In this document: positions 25,558 to 33,487 of the stretch, one piece after another
Position numbering within the stretch: position 1 is the stretch's first letter
Layout of the letters: each line of letters opens with the position of its first letter
Source of the DNA: Stenotrophomonas pavanii
Lineage (GTDB): Bacteria > Pseudomonadota > Gammaproteobacteria > Xanthomonadales > Xanthomonadaceae
Length of the DNA: 64,000 nt
Assembly: GCF_900101175.1 (NCBI RefSeq)
Contig: NZ_FNFQ01000001.1
Coordinates: forward strand, 558,001-622,000
Direction: 5' to 3'
Notes under the pieces: generated by a model
Seen by the model: the letters and a program-made list of their open reading frames with translations, nothing else
The model's database searches: none
What the model was told of the DNA's origin: nothing
Made by a program: the position numbers and the translations under genes

Positions 25558-26481
25558 ATGAACCTGCTGGAAAGCATGCAGGTCTACGTGCTGATCGTGG
25601 ACAAGGGCAGCCTCAGTGCGGCCGCGGCGGCGATGGAGATCTCCGCGACGATGGCGGGCAAGCACCTGCGTGCGCTGGAAGCCCGGCTGGGGATGCAGCT
25701 GTTGAGCCGTACCACCCGGCGCCAGCACATGACGCCATTCGGCGAGGACTACTACACGCGCTGCAAGGAGATCCTGCGCCTGGTGGAGGAGACCGACGCG
25801 CAGGCGCAGCACCAGCAGCTCTCACCGGCGGGCACGCTGCGCATCAGTGCACCGGTGATCTTCGGTACACACGCGCTGGTGCCGGCGCTGGCCGAGTACA
25901 TGGCGCGTCATCCGGATGTCCGCGTCGAAGCCACGCTGACCGATCGTGTGGTCGACCTGGCCGAAGAGGGCTTCGAAGCGGCACTGCGCATCGGAACGCT
26001 GGCCGACAGCAGCGTGCTGGTTGCGCGTGCGCTGGCGCCCTATCGCCTGATGATGTGCGCCTCGCCCGCGTACCTGGCCCGGCATGGCACGCCACACAGC
26101 GTGCAGGCGCTTGCGCGGCACCAGTACAGCGTGCAGGCGCTTGCGCGGCACCAGTGCCTGTCGTTCGAACCGAGCGCGCTGGCACAGTGGCTGCAGGGCG
26201 ATGCTGGCGGGCTCGACCGCGTTCCCGACGGGCGGCTGCAGATCAACAATGGCGAAGCGCTGCGTTCGGCGGCGCTGCATGGCCTGGGCATCGTCCTGCA
26301 ATCGACGCTGCTGCTGGGCGCCGATGTCGACGCCGGACGCCTGGTGCAGCTGTTCCCCGAACACGGCCAGGCCGGTCGGCCGATGCACGTGGTCTACGCC
26401 CACGACCGTTACCGTTCGACCCGCCTGCGCAGCTTCCTGGATTTCCTGGTGGAGCGCTTTCCACCGGCGCCGCACCGATAA
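25558..26481 (+). CDS. LysR-family transcriptional regulator with an internal 10-codon tandem duplication
   Basis: 307 residues from ATG 25558. The winged HTH covers residues 1-60 (MNLLESMQVYVLIVDKGSLSAAAAAMEISATMAGKHLRALEARLGMQLLSRTTR), followed by a LysR substrate domain (RISAPVIFGTHALVPALAEYM). In the effector domain the sequence SVQALARHQ occurs twice in a row because of an exact 30-bp direct repeat (26096-26125 and 26126-26155). The frame stays open, so the gene is intact but carries a 10-residue insertion. The SDR gene opposite is the natural candidate target. Confidence 0.88.
   Translation: MNLLESMQVYVLIVDKGSLSAAAAAMEISATMAGKHLRALEARLGMQLLSRTTRRQHMTPFGEDYYTRCKEILRLVEETDAQAQHQQLSPAGTLRISAPVIFGTHALVPALAEYMARHPDVRVEATLTDRVVDLAEEGFEAALRIGTLADSSVLVARALAPYRLMMCASPAYLARHGTPHSVQALARHQYSVQALARHQCLSFEPSALAQWLQGDAGGLDRVPDGRLQINNGEALRSAALHGLGIVLQSTLLLGADVDAGRLVQLFPEHGQAGRPMHVVYAHDRYRSTRLRSFLDFLVERFPPAPHR
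26096..26155 (+). repeat. Exact 30-bp tandem duplication inside the LysR gene
   Basis: Two identical 30-base units, starting ACAGCGTGCAGG and ending CACCAGT, abut without spacer. They add ten residues in frame. Confidence 0.97.
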
Positions 26482-26498
26482 CGTCGACCGTTTGAAAA

Positions 26499-26523
26499 GC
26501 CGTCGGGCATGGCTTGACGCTAC
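26499..26523 (-). repeat. SMAG-like stem-loop ending in GTAG
   Basis: On the minus strand GTAGCGTCAAGCCATGCCCG followed by ACGGC: GTAG end plus a short imperfect stem, between the LysR stop and the terminator of the histone-like gene. Confidence 0.5.
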
Positions 26524-26533
26524 AGGCGGCCCC

Positions 26534-26577
26534 ATAAAAAAACCCCCTCCCCGCTGGGCAGCCAGGGAAGGGGTTTC
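26534..26577 (-). terminator. Intrinsic terminator of the histone-H1-like gene
   Basis: On the minus strand AACCCCTTCCCTGG ... CGGGGAGGGGGTT followed by a run of T (A run at 26535-26541). It lies 24 bases past the histone-like stop. Confidence 0.7.
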
Positions 26578-26600
26578 AGGATGCGGCTATCGGGAAGTAC

Positions 26601-27095
26601 TTAGATCAGCGGCGCCGGGGTTGCCGGCAGAGCGACCGGAGCGGCCTTCTTCTTGCGGGCGGCCGGCTTGCGCTTGGCAACCTTCTTCGCCGCCTTCTTC
26701 GGGGCAGCCTTCTTGGTGGCCTTCTTCGCGGTCTTCTTCACTGCCTTCTTGGCGGTCTTCTTGACGGCCTTCTTGGCAGTGGCCTTCTTCGCGACCTTCT
26801 TGGCAGGCTTGCGGGCCGTTGCCTTCTTGGCGGTCTTCTTGGTGGCCTTCTTGGCTACCTTCTTCGCGGCCTTCTTGGCAGTGGACTTCTTGGCGACCTT
26901 CTTTGCCGCCTTCTTCACTGCCTTCTTCGCAGTGGCCTTCTTGGCGACCTTCTTCGCCGCCTTCTTCACTGCCTTCTTGGCGGTCGCCTTCTTCGCGACC
27001 TTCTTCACTGCCTTCTTGGCAGCGGCCTTCTTCGCGACCTTCTTCACCGCCTTCTTGGCGGCGGGCTTTTTCTTCGCAGCTTTCTTGGTTGCCAT
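26601..27095 (-). CDS. Histone H1-like Lys/Ala-rich DNA-binding protein
   Basis: 164 residues from ATG 27095 with an AGGAG ribosome site. Almost the whole chain is repeats of the KKAAKK / KKATAKKAVKK type, with short TARKPAKK and KRKPAARKKK variants, and a hydrophobic tail VALPATPAPLI. This composition matches bacterial H1-like / AlgP-like nucleoid proteins that coat DNA. The repeat number in such genes often varies between strains. It has its own predicted promoter about 280 bp upstream and its own terminator. Confidence 0.9.
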   Translation of the reverse strand: MATKKAAKKKPAAKKAVKKVAKKAAAKKAVKKVAKKATAKKAVKKAAKKVAKKATAKKAVKKAAKKVAKKSTAKKAAKKVAKKATKKTAKKATARKPAKKVAKKATAKKAVKKTAKKAVKKTAKKATKKAAPKKAAKKVAKRKPAARKKKAAPVALPATPAPLI

Positions 27096-27380
27096 GGGAT
27101 GGCTCCTCGTCAGTGATAGGGAGTTGAAACGCCCAGGTGGATCAAACCCGCGGATGCTGCGTGCGGGGACCGCCGGCGCGTCAGGCGCGCCGTTACGGAT
27201 GCGGCAATGCCCGCCTCGATCGGCGGAGCGGGCACTGGAACGGAAGGTGCCTTGCATTTCTCCGGGGGAAGCGGGGCCGTGTCCACCGTCATCAGGGTCG
27301 CGGTGGTCTTGAGGGGGCTGCTTCGCATCGGACGATTGATTCTGCGCACTCGGTTGGGCAGGCAAGGTCTGCTGAGGCGA

Positions 27381-27409
27381 AACCTAATCACGGTTTTTTT
27401 TACTGTCAA
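27381..27409 (-). promoter_or_regulatory. Predicted promoter of the histone-H1-like gene
   Basis: On the minus strand TTGACA (27404-27409), a 17-base spacer containing an eight-A run, and TAGGTT (27381-27386). It implies an unusually long leader of about 280 bases before the ATG at 27095. Confidence 0.5.
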
Positions 27410-27417
27410 CAACCCCC

Positions 27418-27437
27418 GCGAAAAATTTTCACATCCG
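27418..27437. promoter_or_regulatory. Iterated site GCGAAAANTTTTCACATCCG, copy 1
   Basis: A 20-base site containing the palindrome GAAAA-A-TTTTC plus CACATCCG. A second copy with a single difference lies at 27666-27685. It sits just upstream of the predicted -35 of the histone-like gene, a typical regulator position. Confidence 0.45.
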
Positions 27438-27561
27438 CGCCATCCCGGACACCGCCTGCGCCGCCGGCACGCACGGCCTGCAATGGCGGTTGACGCGGTG
27501 ACCACGTGCGCCGCAACGACCAGCGCCGATGCACACGTTGAACAAAAACCACTTGAAATAA

Positions 27562-27587
27562 GCACTCCGCGCAATCATGCGCAGTGC
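27562..27587. other. Hairpin in the gene-free gap 27096-27870
   Basis: GCACT-CC-GCGC-AATCAT-GCGC-AGTGC forms a nine-pair stem with a two-base bulge. The remaining part of this 775-bp gap shows no reading frame with coding character, only the promoter, the two iterated sites and the gcvH terminator. Confidence 0.4.
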
Positions 27588-27665
27588 CGCCGCGCGCGTG
27601 CGCGTGCTTCGCCGATGGTTGCTGGCACCGCCGCCAACGCCAGCACAACGGGGCCGCAACGGGGG

Positions 27666-27685
27666 GCGAAAAGTTTTCACATCCG
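27666..27685. promoter_or_regulatory. Iterated site GCGAAAANTTTTCACATCCG, copy 2
   Basis: Same orientation as copy 1 and 248 bp away, with G instead of A at the palindrome centre (GAAAA-G-TTTTC). Confidence 0.45.
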
Positions 27686-27822
27686 ACTGCGTCGGAGCGG
27701 GGCGGAAACGTGGATTTGCGCAAAACTGCGCACGCCTGTCGGCACCGTTCGTCTGTCTGCTGATGCCGCGCCGAGGGCGCGCAGCGAACCGGCCGGCATG
27801 AGTCCGATGCGGTCGTCAAAAC

Positions 27823-27852
27823 AAAAACGGCCACCCGAAGGTGGCCGTTCCA
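27823..27852 (-). terminator. Intrinsic terminator after gcvH
   Basis: On the minus strand AACGGCCACC-TTCG-GGTGGCCGTT followed by TTTGTTTTG; a UUCG-capped 10-bp stem about 20 bases past the gcvH stop. Confidence 0.9.
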
Positions 27853-27870
27853 GAACCCGGAGGCGACGAC

Positions 27871-28266
27871 TCAGTGGTCGTCGTTCTCCAGGGCTTCGGC
27901 GTACGCGTCCGGATCGAGCAGGTCGTTGATCTCTTCGGCGTTGGTCAGTTCGACCACGAACATCCAGCCTTCGCCGTAGGCATCTTCGTTGATGGTTTCC
28001 GGCTTGTCGGACAGCGCCGCGTTGACCTCGACGACCTTGCCGCTGACCGGGCTGTAGACGTCCGAGGCGGCCTTCACCGACTCGACGACGGCGATCTGCT
28101 CGCCGGCCTTGGCATCGGCGCCGACTTCCGGCAGTTCGACGTAGACCAGGTCACCCAGCAGGCCCTGGGCGTGGTCGGAAATACCGACGGTGACGCGGCC
28201 ATTGCCTTCGACACGGGCCCACTCATGGGACTTGAGGAACTTGAGGTCGCCGGGGATCTCGCTCAT
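27871..28266 (-). CDS. gcvH: Glycine cleavage system H protein
   Basis: 131 residues from ATG 28266. This is the lipoyl carrier that shuttles the aminomethyl intermediate between the P, T and L proteins of the glycine cleavage system. The lipoylated lysine lies in [10 protein letters not shown] (Lys65), and [10 protein letters not shown] near the C-terminus is typical. It follows gcvT by 94 bp on the same strand; the P-protein gene is not in the window. Confidence 0.97.
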   Translation of the reverse strand: MSEIPGDLKFLKSHEWARVEGNGRVTVGISDHAQGLLGDLVYVELPEVGADAKAGEQIAVVESVKAASDVYSPVSGKVVEVNAALSDKPETINEDAYGEGWMFVVELTNAEEINDLLDPDAYAEALENDDH

Positions 28267-28360
28267 GGGACTGCTCCAGAGATATGCAGGGGGTGGAAAA
28301 AACGGGGCTAGTGTAACCAACCGGCCGCCACTGCTGGCAGTGACGACCGGCATGTCCGGA

Positions 28361-29473
28361 TCAGGCGTCGGCGAGCACGCCGGGCTGGGCCTGGCCTTCG
28401 CGCACGAACGGGAACTTGACCACGCGCACCGGCACCTGCCGACCGCGGATATCGACGGTGACTTCGCCGAGCTCACCGGCCGGCACACGGGCGAAGGCGA
28501 TGCCCTTGGCCAGGGTCGGCGAGAAGGTGCCGGACAGGATCTCGCCCTGGCCACTGGCCGTGGTCACCGCCTGGCCGTGGCGCAGCACGCCCTTCTCGTC
28601 CATCACCAGACCGATCATCTGCCGCGCGGTGCCGGCGGCCTTCTGCGCCTCCAGCACGTCGCGGCCGATGAAGTCGCGGCCTTCGTCCAGCGACACGGTC
28701 CAGGCCAGCGCCGCTTCATACGGGCTGATCTCTTCATCCATGTCCTGGCCATACAGGTTCATGCCGGCTTCCAGGCGAAGGGTGTCGCGCGCGCCGAGGC
28801 CGGCCGGCTTCACCCCTGCCGCCAGCAGGCGGTTCCAGAACGCGACCGCGGCATCCTGCGGCAACAGGATCTCGAAACCATCTTCACCGGTGTAGCCGGT
28901 GCGCGCGACGAACAGCTCGACGCCATCATCGGACTGCGCCTGCAGGGCGGCGAAACGCCCCAGCTTGGTCAACGCGGCACGGTCGGCTTCGCGGGCCAGG
29001 CCGATCACGATGTCGCGCGCCTTCGGGCCCTGCACGGCGAGGATCGCCAGGTCCGGACGCTGCTCGACCGAAACGCCGAACGGCGCGGCCTGCTCGCGCA
29101 GCCACGCCAGATCCTTCTCGCGGGTGGATGCGTTGACCACCATGCGGAAGAAATCTTCGTCCAGGTAATAGACGATCAGATCGTCGATGACACCGCCGCG
29201 CGGATTCAGCATGCACGAGTACAGCGCTTTGCCGGTCACCTTCAGCTTGTCGATCGAGTTGGCCAGCAGGCGACGCAGGAACGGCTTGACCTGGTCACCG
29301 CGCAGGTCGACCACGGTCATGTGGCTGACGTCGAACACGCCGGCGTCGCGACGCACCAGATGATGCTCGTCCAGCTGCGAGCCGTAGTGGATGGGCATGT
29401 CCCAACCCCCGAAATCGACCATCTTGGCGCCGAGGGCGCGGTGGGTATCGTTGAGCAGCGTCTTCTGGGTCAT
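28361..29473 (-). CDS. gcvT: Glycine cleavage system T protein (aminomethyltransferase)
   Basis: 370 residues from ATG 29473. It transfers the methylene group from the H-protein arm to tetrahydrofolate, releasing ammonia. Seen: the N-terminus [42 protein letters not shown], the [23 protein letters not shown] segment, [10 protein letters not shown] and [26 protein letters not shown]. The length is standard. No glycine-riboswitch pair was recognised in the 130-bp leader, which instead holds SMAG-type stems. Confidence 0.96.
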   Translation of the reverse strand: MTQKTLLNDTHRALGAKMVDFGGWDMPIHYGSQLDEHHLVRRDAGVFDVSHMTVVDLRGDQVKPFLRRLLANSIDKLKVTGKALYSCMLNPRGGVIDDLIVYYLDEDFFRMVVNASTREKDLAWLREQAAPFGVSVEQRPDLAILAVQGPKARDIVIGLAREADRAALTKLGRFAALQAQSDDGVELFVARTGYTGEDGFEILLPQDAAVAFWNRLLAAGVKPAGLGARDTLRLEAGMNLYGQDMDEEISPYEAALAWTVSLDEGRDFIGRDVLEAQKAAGTARQMIGLVMDEKGVLRHGQAVTTASGQGEILSGTFSPTLAKGIAFARVPAGELGEVTVDIRGRQVPVRVVKFPFVREGQAQPGVLADA

Positions 29474-29529
29474 GACCGGGTCCGGCAGCAGAGGAAACAA
29501 GAATCCCCATTATCCCAGATCGGTCGCCC

Positions 29530-29608
29530 GCAGGCGTGCCGCAGCGCAGCGCCGGAGCGCAAGCGCCGAGCCCACGCCCGGCGCCCGCACGAAGCGGCCC
29601 GGCTCTAC
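29530..29608 (-). repeat. SMAG-type stem-loops between gcvT and nfeD; GTAG supplies the nfeD stop
   Basis: On the minus strand the element begins GTAGAGCCGGGCCGCTTCGT and continues through GCGCCGGGCGTGGGCTCGGC. The TAG of its GTAG end (29605-29607) is the stop codon of nfeD. Confidence 0.6.
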
Positions 29609-30048
29609 AAGGAGCGGCCCGCAGCCTCGACCTGCAGCGTGCTGCCCTGCACCGCCACCACCCGCACCCACGTACCCGCCGGCAGCTCCGGGCCGCTCAC
29701 CGGCCAGGACGCATCGTCGATGCTGACCCGTCCCTGGCCATCGACGATACCCTGCTGCAGTACCACCTCCCGGCCGACCAGCTGCTCGGCGCGGCGGTTG
29801 AGCAACGGCGCATCGCTGGGCCGTGCCCGCGGCCGTCCCCAGCGCCGGTAGCACTGGATCGACACCACGCTCAGCAGGACGAAGGCGATCACCTGCCACA
29901 ACAGCGGAATGTCGCTGAATACCGCAACCAGCACGAACACGGCGGCCGCGCCAATGCCGATCCACAGCATGAACGCACCCGGCGCCAGCGCTTCGGCCGC
30001 GAACAGCAGCAGCGCCAACGCGCCCCAACCGACGACTTCCCAGCGCAT
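29605..30048 (-). CDS. NfeD-family membrane protein (short form)
   Basis: 147 residues: three or four N-terminal membrane helices (WGALALLLFAAEALAPGAFMLWIGIGAAAVFVLVAVF, LLWQVIAFVLLSVVSIQCY), then a soluble OB-fold domain (LVGREVVLQQGIVDGQGRVSIDDASWPVSGPELPAGTWVRVVAVQGSTLQVE). This is the truncated NfeD1b/YbbK-partner type without the serine-protease domain. It starts 1 bp after the upstream SPFH gene ends, the usual pairing, and probably works with that protein in membrane domain organisation. Its TAG stop is part of a SMAG repeat. Confidence 0.92.
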   Translation of the reverse strand: MRWEVVGWGALALLLFAAEALAPGAFMLWIGIGAAAVFVLVAVFSDIPLLWQVIAFVLLSVVSIQCYRRWGRPRARPSDAPLLNRRAEQLVGREVVLQQGIVDGQGRVSIDDASWPVSGPELPAGTWVRVVAVQGSTLQVEAAGRSL

Positions 30049-30049
30049 G

Positions 30050-31009
30050 TCAGCCTCCGAGCGGCGGCGGCCGCTTGCCCGCGGCCTTGTTGTCCTGGCT
30101 GGCCAGCGCCTGCTTTGCCAGTTCGGCCACGCCTGCGATCGATCCGATCACCCCGCTGGCCTCCATCGGCATCAGCACCAGCTTCTGGTTCGGCGAACTG
30201 GCCAGTTCCTTGAACGCTTCCACGTACTTCTGCGCGACAAAGTAGTTGATCGCCTGCACGTCACCCTCGGCGATCGCCGCCGACACCACCTTGGTGGCCA
30301 TCGCTTCGGCCTCGGCCAGGCGTTCGCGCGCCTCGGCATCGCGGAACGCGGCTTCGCGACGGCCCTCGGCCTCCAGGACGGTGGCCTGCTTTTCGCCATC
30401 GGCGCGCAGGATCTCCGACTGGCGTGAACCCTCTGCCTCGAGGATCTGCGCGCGCTTTTCGCGCTCGGCCTTCATCTGCCGCGCCATCGCGTCCAGCAGA
30501 TCGCGCGGCGGCTGGATGTCGCGGATCTCGATGCGGTTGACCTTCACGCCCCAGGGATTGGTGGCATGGTCGACCACGCTCAGCAGCTGGGCATTGATGA
30601 CCTCGCGCTGGCTGAGCGATTCATCCAGGTCCATCGAACCGATCACGGTACGGATGTTGGTCTGCACCAGGGCGATCATCGCCACTTCCAGGTTGGCCAC
30701 CTCATAGGCGGCCTTGGCCGCATCCAGGACCTGGAAGAACACCACGCCGTCCACGCGCACGGCGGCGTTGTCCTTGGTGATCACTTCCTGGCTGGGCACA
30801 TCCAGCACCTGCTCCATCATGTTCACCTTGCGTCCCACGCCGTACACGATCGGGATCAGGAAGTGCAGGCCGGGGCTCATGGTGTGCGTGTACCGCCCGA
30901 AGCGCTCGACGGTCCATTCGTAGCCCTGCGGTACCATCCGTACGGCCTTGAACAGGATGACCACGGCCACGAAAGCCAGTACCGCGGTGAAAAACATGGT
31001 CGGGAACAT
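30050..31009 (-). CDS. qmcA: SPFH/band-7 (stomatin/QmcA-like) membrane protein
   Basis: 319 residues. One N-terminal membrane helix (TMFFTAVLAFVAVVILFKAV) precedes an SPFH domain (VPQGYEWTVERFGRYTHTMSPGLHFLIPIVYGVGRK, MMEQVLDVPSQEVITKDNAAVRVDGVVFFQV, WGVKVNRIEIRDIQPP). A long coiled coil follows, rich in Glu/Ala/Arg (MKAEREKRAQILEAEGSRQSEILRADGEKQ), typical of oligomerising band-7 proteins. It forms an operon with nfeD. The family is linked to membrane microdomains and protease control. Confidence 0.93.
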   Translation of the reverse strand: MFPTMFFTAVLAFVAVVILFKAVRMVPQGYEWTVERFGRYTHTMSPGLHFLIPIVYGVGRKVNMMEQVLDVPSQEVITKDNAAVRVDGVVFFQVLDAAKAAYEVANLEVAMIALVQTNIRTVIGSMDLDESLSQREVINAQLLSVVDHATNPWGVKVNRIEIRDIQPPRDLLDAMARQMKAEREKRAQILEAEGSRQSEILRADGEKQATVLEAEGRREAAFRDAEARERLAEAEAMATKVVSAAIAEGDVQAINYFVAQKYVEAFKELASSPNQKLVLMPMEASGVIGSIAGVAELAKQALASQDNKAAGKRPPPLGG

Positions 31010-31075
31010 CTCGCTTTCCTTATCTGTGACGTCCAGGCCCCAGCATAGCGCGTGAAGGCCACATTCACAGGGGAA

Positions 31076-31378
31076 CTACCAGGGCACGCGCCCGCGCAGG
31101 ATGTCGGCGAACATCACCCAGTCGCCCATGAACGAGTACAGCGGGTGCTGGAATGTCGCCGGGCGGTTCTTCTCGAAAAAGAAATGACCGACCCAGGCGA
31201 AGCCGTAACCGCAGACCAGGGCGGCCAGCACGAGGATGGCTTGCCCGCGCAGGATTGCCGCCGCAACCAGCAGCAGCACCCCGCAGCTGCCGATGAAGTG
31301 CAGGCGGCGCGACACCGGGTGGCGATGCTCGCTGAGGTAGAACGGATAGAACTCGCGGAAGCTGGCGAAGCGGGACAT
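31076..31378 (-). CDS. DUF962 / Mpo1-like membrane protein
   Basis: 100 residues from ATG 31378. FREFYPFYLSEHRHPVSRRLHFIGS near the N-terminus and the C-terminal HFFFEKNRPATFQHPLYSFMGDWVMF carry the conserved His residues and FEKNRPATF motif of DUF962. The yeast relative Mpo1 is a dioxygenase acting on 2-hydroxy fatty acids; enzymatic activity here is by family inference. Two central hydrophobic helices place it in the inner membrane. An upstream in-frame extension into the neighbouring gene is not credible. Confidence 0.85.
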   Translation of the reverse strand: MSRFASFREFYPFYLSEHRHPVSRRLHFIGSCGVLLLVAAAILRGQAILVLAALVCGYGFAWVGHFFFEKNRPATFQHPLYSFMGDWVMFADILRGRVPW

Positions 31379-31430
31379 GCGCGTGCTCCGGGAACCTGGG
31401 TCGTCGCCATCATGCACCATCGCCGACCTT

Positions 31431-31507
31431 GTGGCGCCGAGCCATGCCCGGCTTGCGCGCGCCAGCGCGGTCGGCAGGAAGCGCAGCCACGCATGGCCCG
31501 GCGCTAC
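31431..31507 (-). repeat. SMAG-like inverted pair; GTAG supplies the ynfA stop
   Basis: GCGCCGAGCCATGCCCGGC (31434-31452) and, on the minus strand, GTAGCGCCGGGCCATGC (31491-31507). TAG at 31504-31506 is the stop codon of the ynfA-like gene. Confidence 0.6.
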
Positions 31508-31833
31508 CCTGAAGAGGTGCGCGGCCCGAACATGATCACCGCCATGCCGGCCAGGCACAGCGCAGCGCCCAGCAGGTCCCAGCGGCTGGGGCGGATGCCG
31601 TCGACCAGCCACAACCAGAACAGCGCGGTGCCGATGTACACGCCACCGTAGGCCGCATAGACCCGCCCACTGGCGGTCGGGTGCAGCGTCAACAGCCACG
31701 CGAACAGGGCCAGGCTGGCCGCGGCCGGCAACAGCAACCAGACGCTGCCGCCCTTGCGCAGCCATACCCAGGGCAGGTAGCAGCCGACGATCTCGGCCAG
31801 CGCGGTCAGCAGGAACAGGCCCAGCGTCTTCAC
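31504..31833 (-). CDS. ynfA: YnfA/UPF0060 four-helix membrane protein
   Basis: 109 residues starting at GTG 31833. Four hydrophobic helices with family motifs: [68 protein letters not shown] and [22 protein letters not shown]0060 members resemble small multidrug-resistance proteins, but transport here is unproven. The start overlaps the mazG stop by 4 bp (GTGA), showing translational coupling. The stop codon lies in a SMAG repeat. Confidence 0.92.
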   Translation of the reverse strand: MKTLGLFLLTALAEIVGCYLPWVWLRKGGSVWLLLPAAASLALFAWLLTLHPTASGRVYAAYGGVYIGTALFWLWLVDGIRPSRWDLLGAALCLAGMAVIMFGPRTSSG

Positions 31834-32669
31834 GCTTTCTCCGCCGCCTTGGCCTGCTGCCACAGCGCTTCCTGCGCATCCAGGTCCAGTGCGGGCAATG
31901 CGCTGCCCTGTGCTTCGGCCTGCGCCTCCATCGCACGGAAACGGCGCTCGAACTTGTGGTTGGCGCCGCGCAGGGCGGCGCCCAGGTCGACATCGGCATG
32001 GCGTGCCAGGTTCGCGCAGACGAACAGCAGGTCGCCGAGCTCTTCCTGCAGCCGCGCCTTGTTGCCCGCGATATCGCCGCGCTCGAACTCCTCGCGCAGC
32101 TCCTGCAGCTCCTCGGCCGCCTTGTCCAGCACCGGCAGCGGACCTGGCCAGTCGAAACCGACCTTGGCCGCGCGCGACTGCAGCTTCACCGCACGTTGCC
32201 ACTCCGGCAGGCCGCGCGAGATGCCGGCCAGTGCGGAGGTGTCCTGCTCGCCCTTGGCGGCACGCTCGGCCCGCTTGATCGCCTCCCAGTTGCGCATCAC
32301 CCCATCGGCATCGTCGACGCTGACATCGGCGAACACGTGCGGGTGGCGGCGCTGCATCTTGTCACTGATCGCGCGGGCGACGTCGGCGAAGCCGAACGCG
32401 CCCTGCTCCTCGGCCATGCGCGCATGGAACACCACCTGCAGCAGCAGGTCGCCGAGCTCGTCGCAGAGATCGTCGAGGTCGCCGCGGTCGATCGCATCGG
32501 CCACCTCGTAGGCTTCCTCGATGGTGTACGGGGCAATGGTCGAGAAGTCCTGCTCCAGGTCCCACGGGCAACCTCCCTGCGGGTCGCGCAGGCGCGCCAT
32601 GATGACCAGCAGGCGTTGCAGTTGATGGCTTGCCTCGCTGCCGGCGGCAGGGGTGTCGTGCGCGCTCAT
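31830..32669 (-). CDS. mazG: Nucleoside triphosphate pyrophosphohydrolase
   Basis: 279 residues from ATG 32669. It hydrolyses (d)NTPs to NMP and pyrophosphate in nucleotide-pool clean-up. Two MazG domains are visible. The first has [34 protein letters not shown] and [19 protein letters not shown]; the second has [14 protein letters not shown] and [17 protein letters not shown]. Both carry the E-x2-E ... E-x2-D metal sites. It lies 14 bp after cysQ and overlaps ynfA. Confidence 0.96.
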   Translation of the reverse strand: MSAHDTPAAGSEASHQLQRLLVIMARLRDPQGGCPWDLEQDFSTIAPYTIEEAYEVADAIDRGDLDDLCDELGDLLLQVVFHARMAEEQGAFGFADVARAISDKMQRRHPHVFADVSVDDADGVMRNWEAIKRAERAAKGEQDTSALAGISRGLPEWQRAVKLQSRAAKVGFDWPGPLPVLDKAAEELQELREEFERGDIAGNKARLQEELGDLLFVCANLARHADVDLGAALRGANHKFERRFRAMEAQAEAQGSALPALDLDAQEALWQQAKAAEKA

Positions 32670-32683
32670 GCGGCCTCCAGGAA

Positions 32684-33487
32684 TCAGTCGGACAACCAGT
32701 CCCGCCACGGCAGGCTGGTATCACCAAGGGCGATGAAATCGCCGTTCAACAGGGTTTCGCGGCGGTTGTAGCGGAACGGCTTGCCGGTCGCCGCCGACAG
32801 CACCGCACCACCAGCGGCGTGCAGCACGCACTGGCCGGCCGCGGTATCCCACTCAGAGGTCGGGCCGAGCCGCGGGTAGACATCCAGGCCGCCTTCGGCG
32901 ATCCGGCAGAACTTCAGCGACGAGCCCTGCGCGATGGTCTCGATGCGGCCCATGCGCGCCAGCAGCGCCTCGGTTTCCGGCGAACGGTGCGAGCGGCTGG
33001 CGGCAACGCGCAGCGGGGCGGTGGCCGGCGTGCGGGTACGCAGCACGGTGTCGTGCAGGCCCTGCCGCCGGTAGGCCAGCTCGCCACGCATGGCATGCCA
33101 GACGATGCCGGTGACCGGCGCCAGCACCACGCCGAAGGCCGGCGCGCCCTGGTAGATCAGCGCGATGTTGACGCTGAACTCGCCATTGCGCTTGACGAAT
33201 TCACGGGTGCCGTCAAGCGGGTCCACCAGCCAGTACGCGCCCCAGTGGCGCCGTTGTTCCCACCCCACCTGTGCCGATTCCTCGGACAGGATCGGCAGGT
33301 CCGGGGTCAGCTGGCGCAGGCCCAGTTCGATGACCTGGTTGGCGGCCAGGTCGGCAGCGGTGACCGGGCTGTCGTCGTCCTTGATCTGCACCTCGAAGCC
33401 ATCGGCGTACACCTGCATGATGGCCTGTCCGGCTTCCTGGGCGATGGCGATGGCGGTCTCGCGCAGGTCCGTGGTCAGCTTGATCAT
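32684..33487 (-). CDS. cysQ: 3'(2'),5'-bisphosphate nucleotidase
   Basis: 267 residues from ATG 33487. It removes the 3'-phosphate of PAP/PAPS produced in sulfate assimilation. Inositol-phosphatase-fold motifs: DDSPVTAADLAAN, LPILSEESA, WLVDPLDGTREFVKRNGEFSVNIALI (metal site D-P-L-D-G-T) and SEWDTAAGQCVLHAAGG. Its start overlaps the nudE stop by 4 bp (ATGA), giving a nudE-cysQ-mazG-ynfA nucleotide-metabolism operon. Confidence 0.95.
   Translation of the reverse strand: MIKLTTDLRETAIAIAQEAGQAIMQVYADGFEVQIKDDDSPVTAADLAANQVIELGLRQLTPDLPILSEESAQVGWEQRRHWGAYWLVDPLDGTREFVKRNGEFSVNIALIYQGAPAFGVVLAPVTGIVWHAMRGELAYRRQGLHDTVLRTRTPATAPLRVAASRSHRSPETEALLARMGRIETIAQGSSLKFCRIAEGGLDVYPRLGPTSEWDTAAGQCVLHAAGGAVLSAATGKPFRYNRRETLLNGDFIALGDTSLPWRDWLSD

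Noticed and set aside
26653..27312. A plus-strand frame of Phe/Leu/Ala repeats over the histone-like gene, looking like a multi-pass membrane protein
   Set aside because: It is the exact complement of the Lys/Ala codon repeats (AAG/GCC read as CTT/GGC), so the hydrophobic pattern is an artefact.
27418..27685. TTTTCACATCC sites considered as DnaA boxes of an origin
   Set aside because: They do not match TTATCCACA, only two are present, and no dnaA, gidA or rpmH genes are nearby.
29474..29604. Possible glycine riboswitch upstream of gcvT
   Set aside because: The leader contains only SMAG-type GC stems; the conserved glycine aptamer segments are absent.
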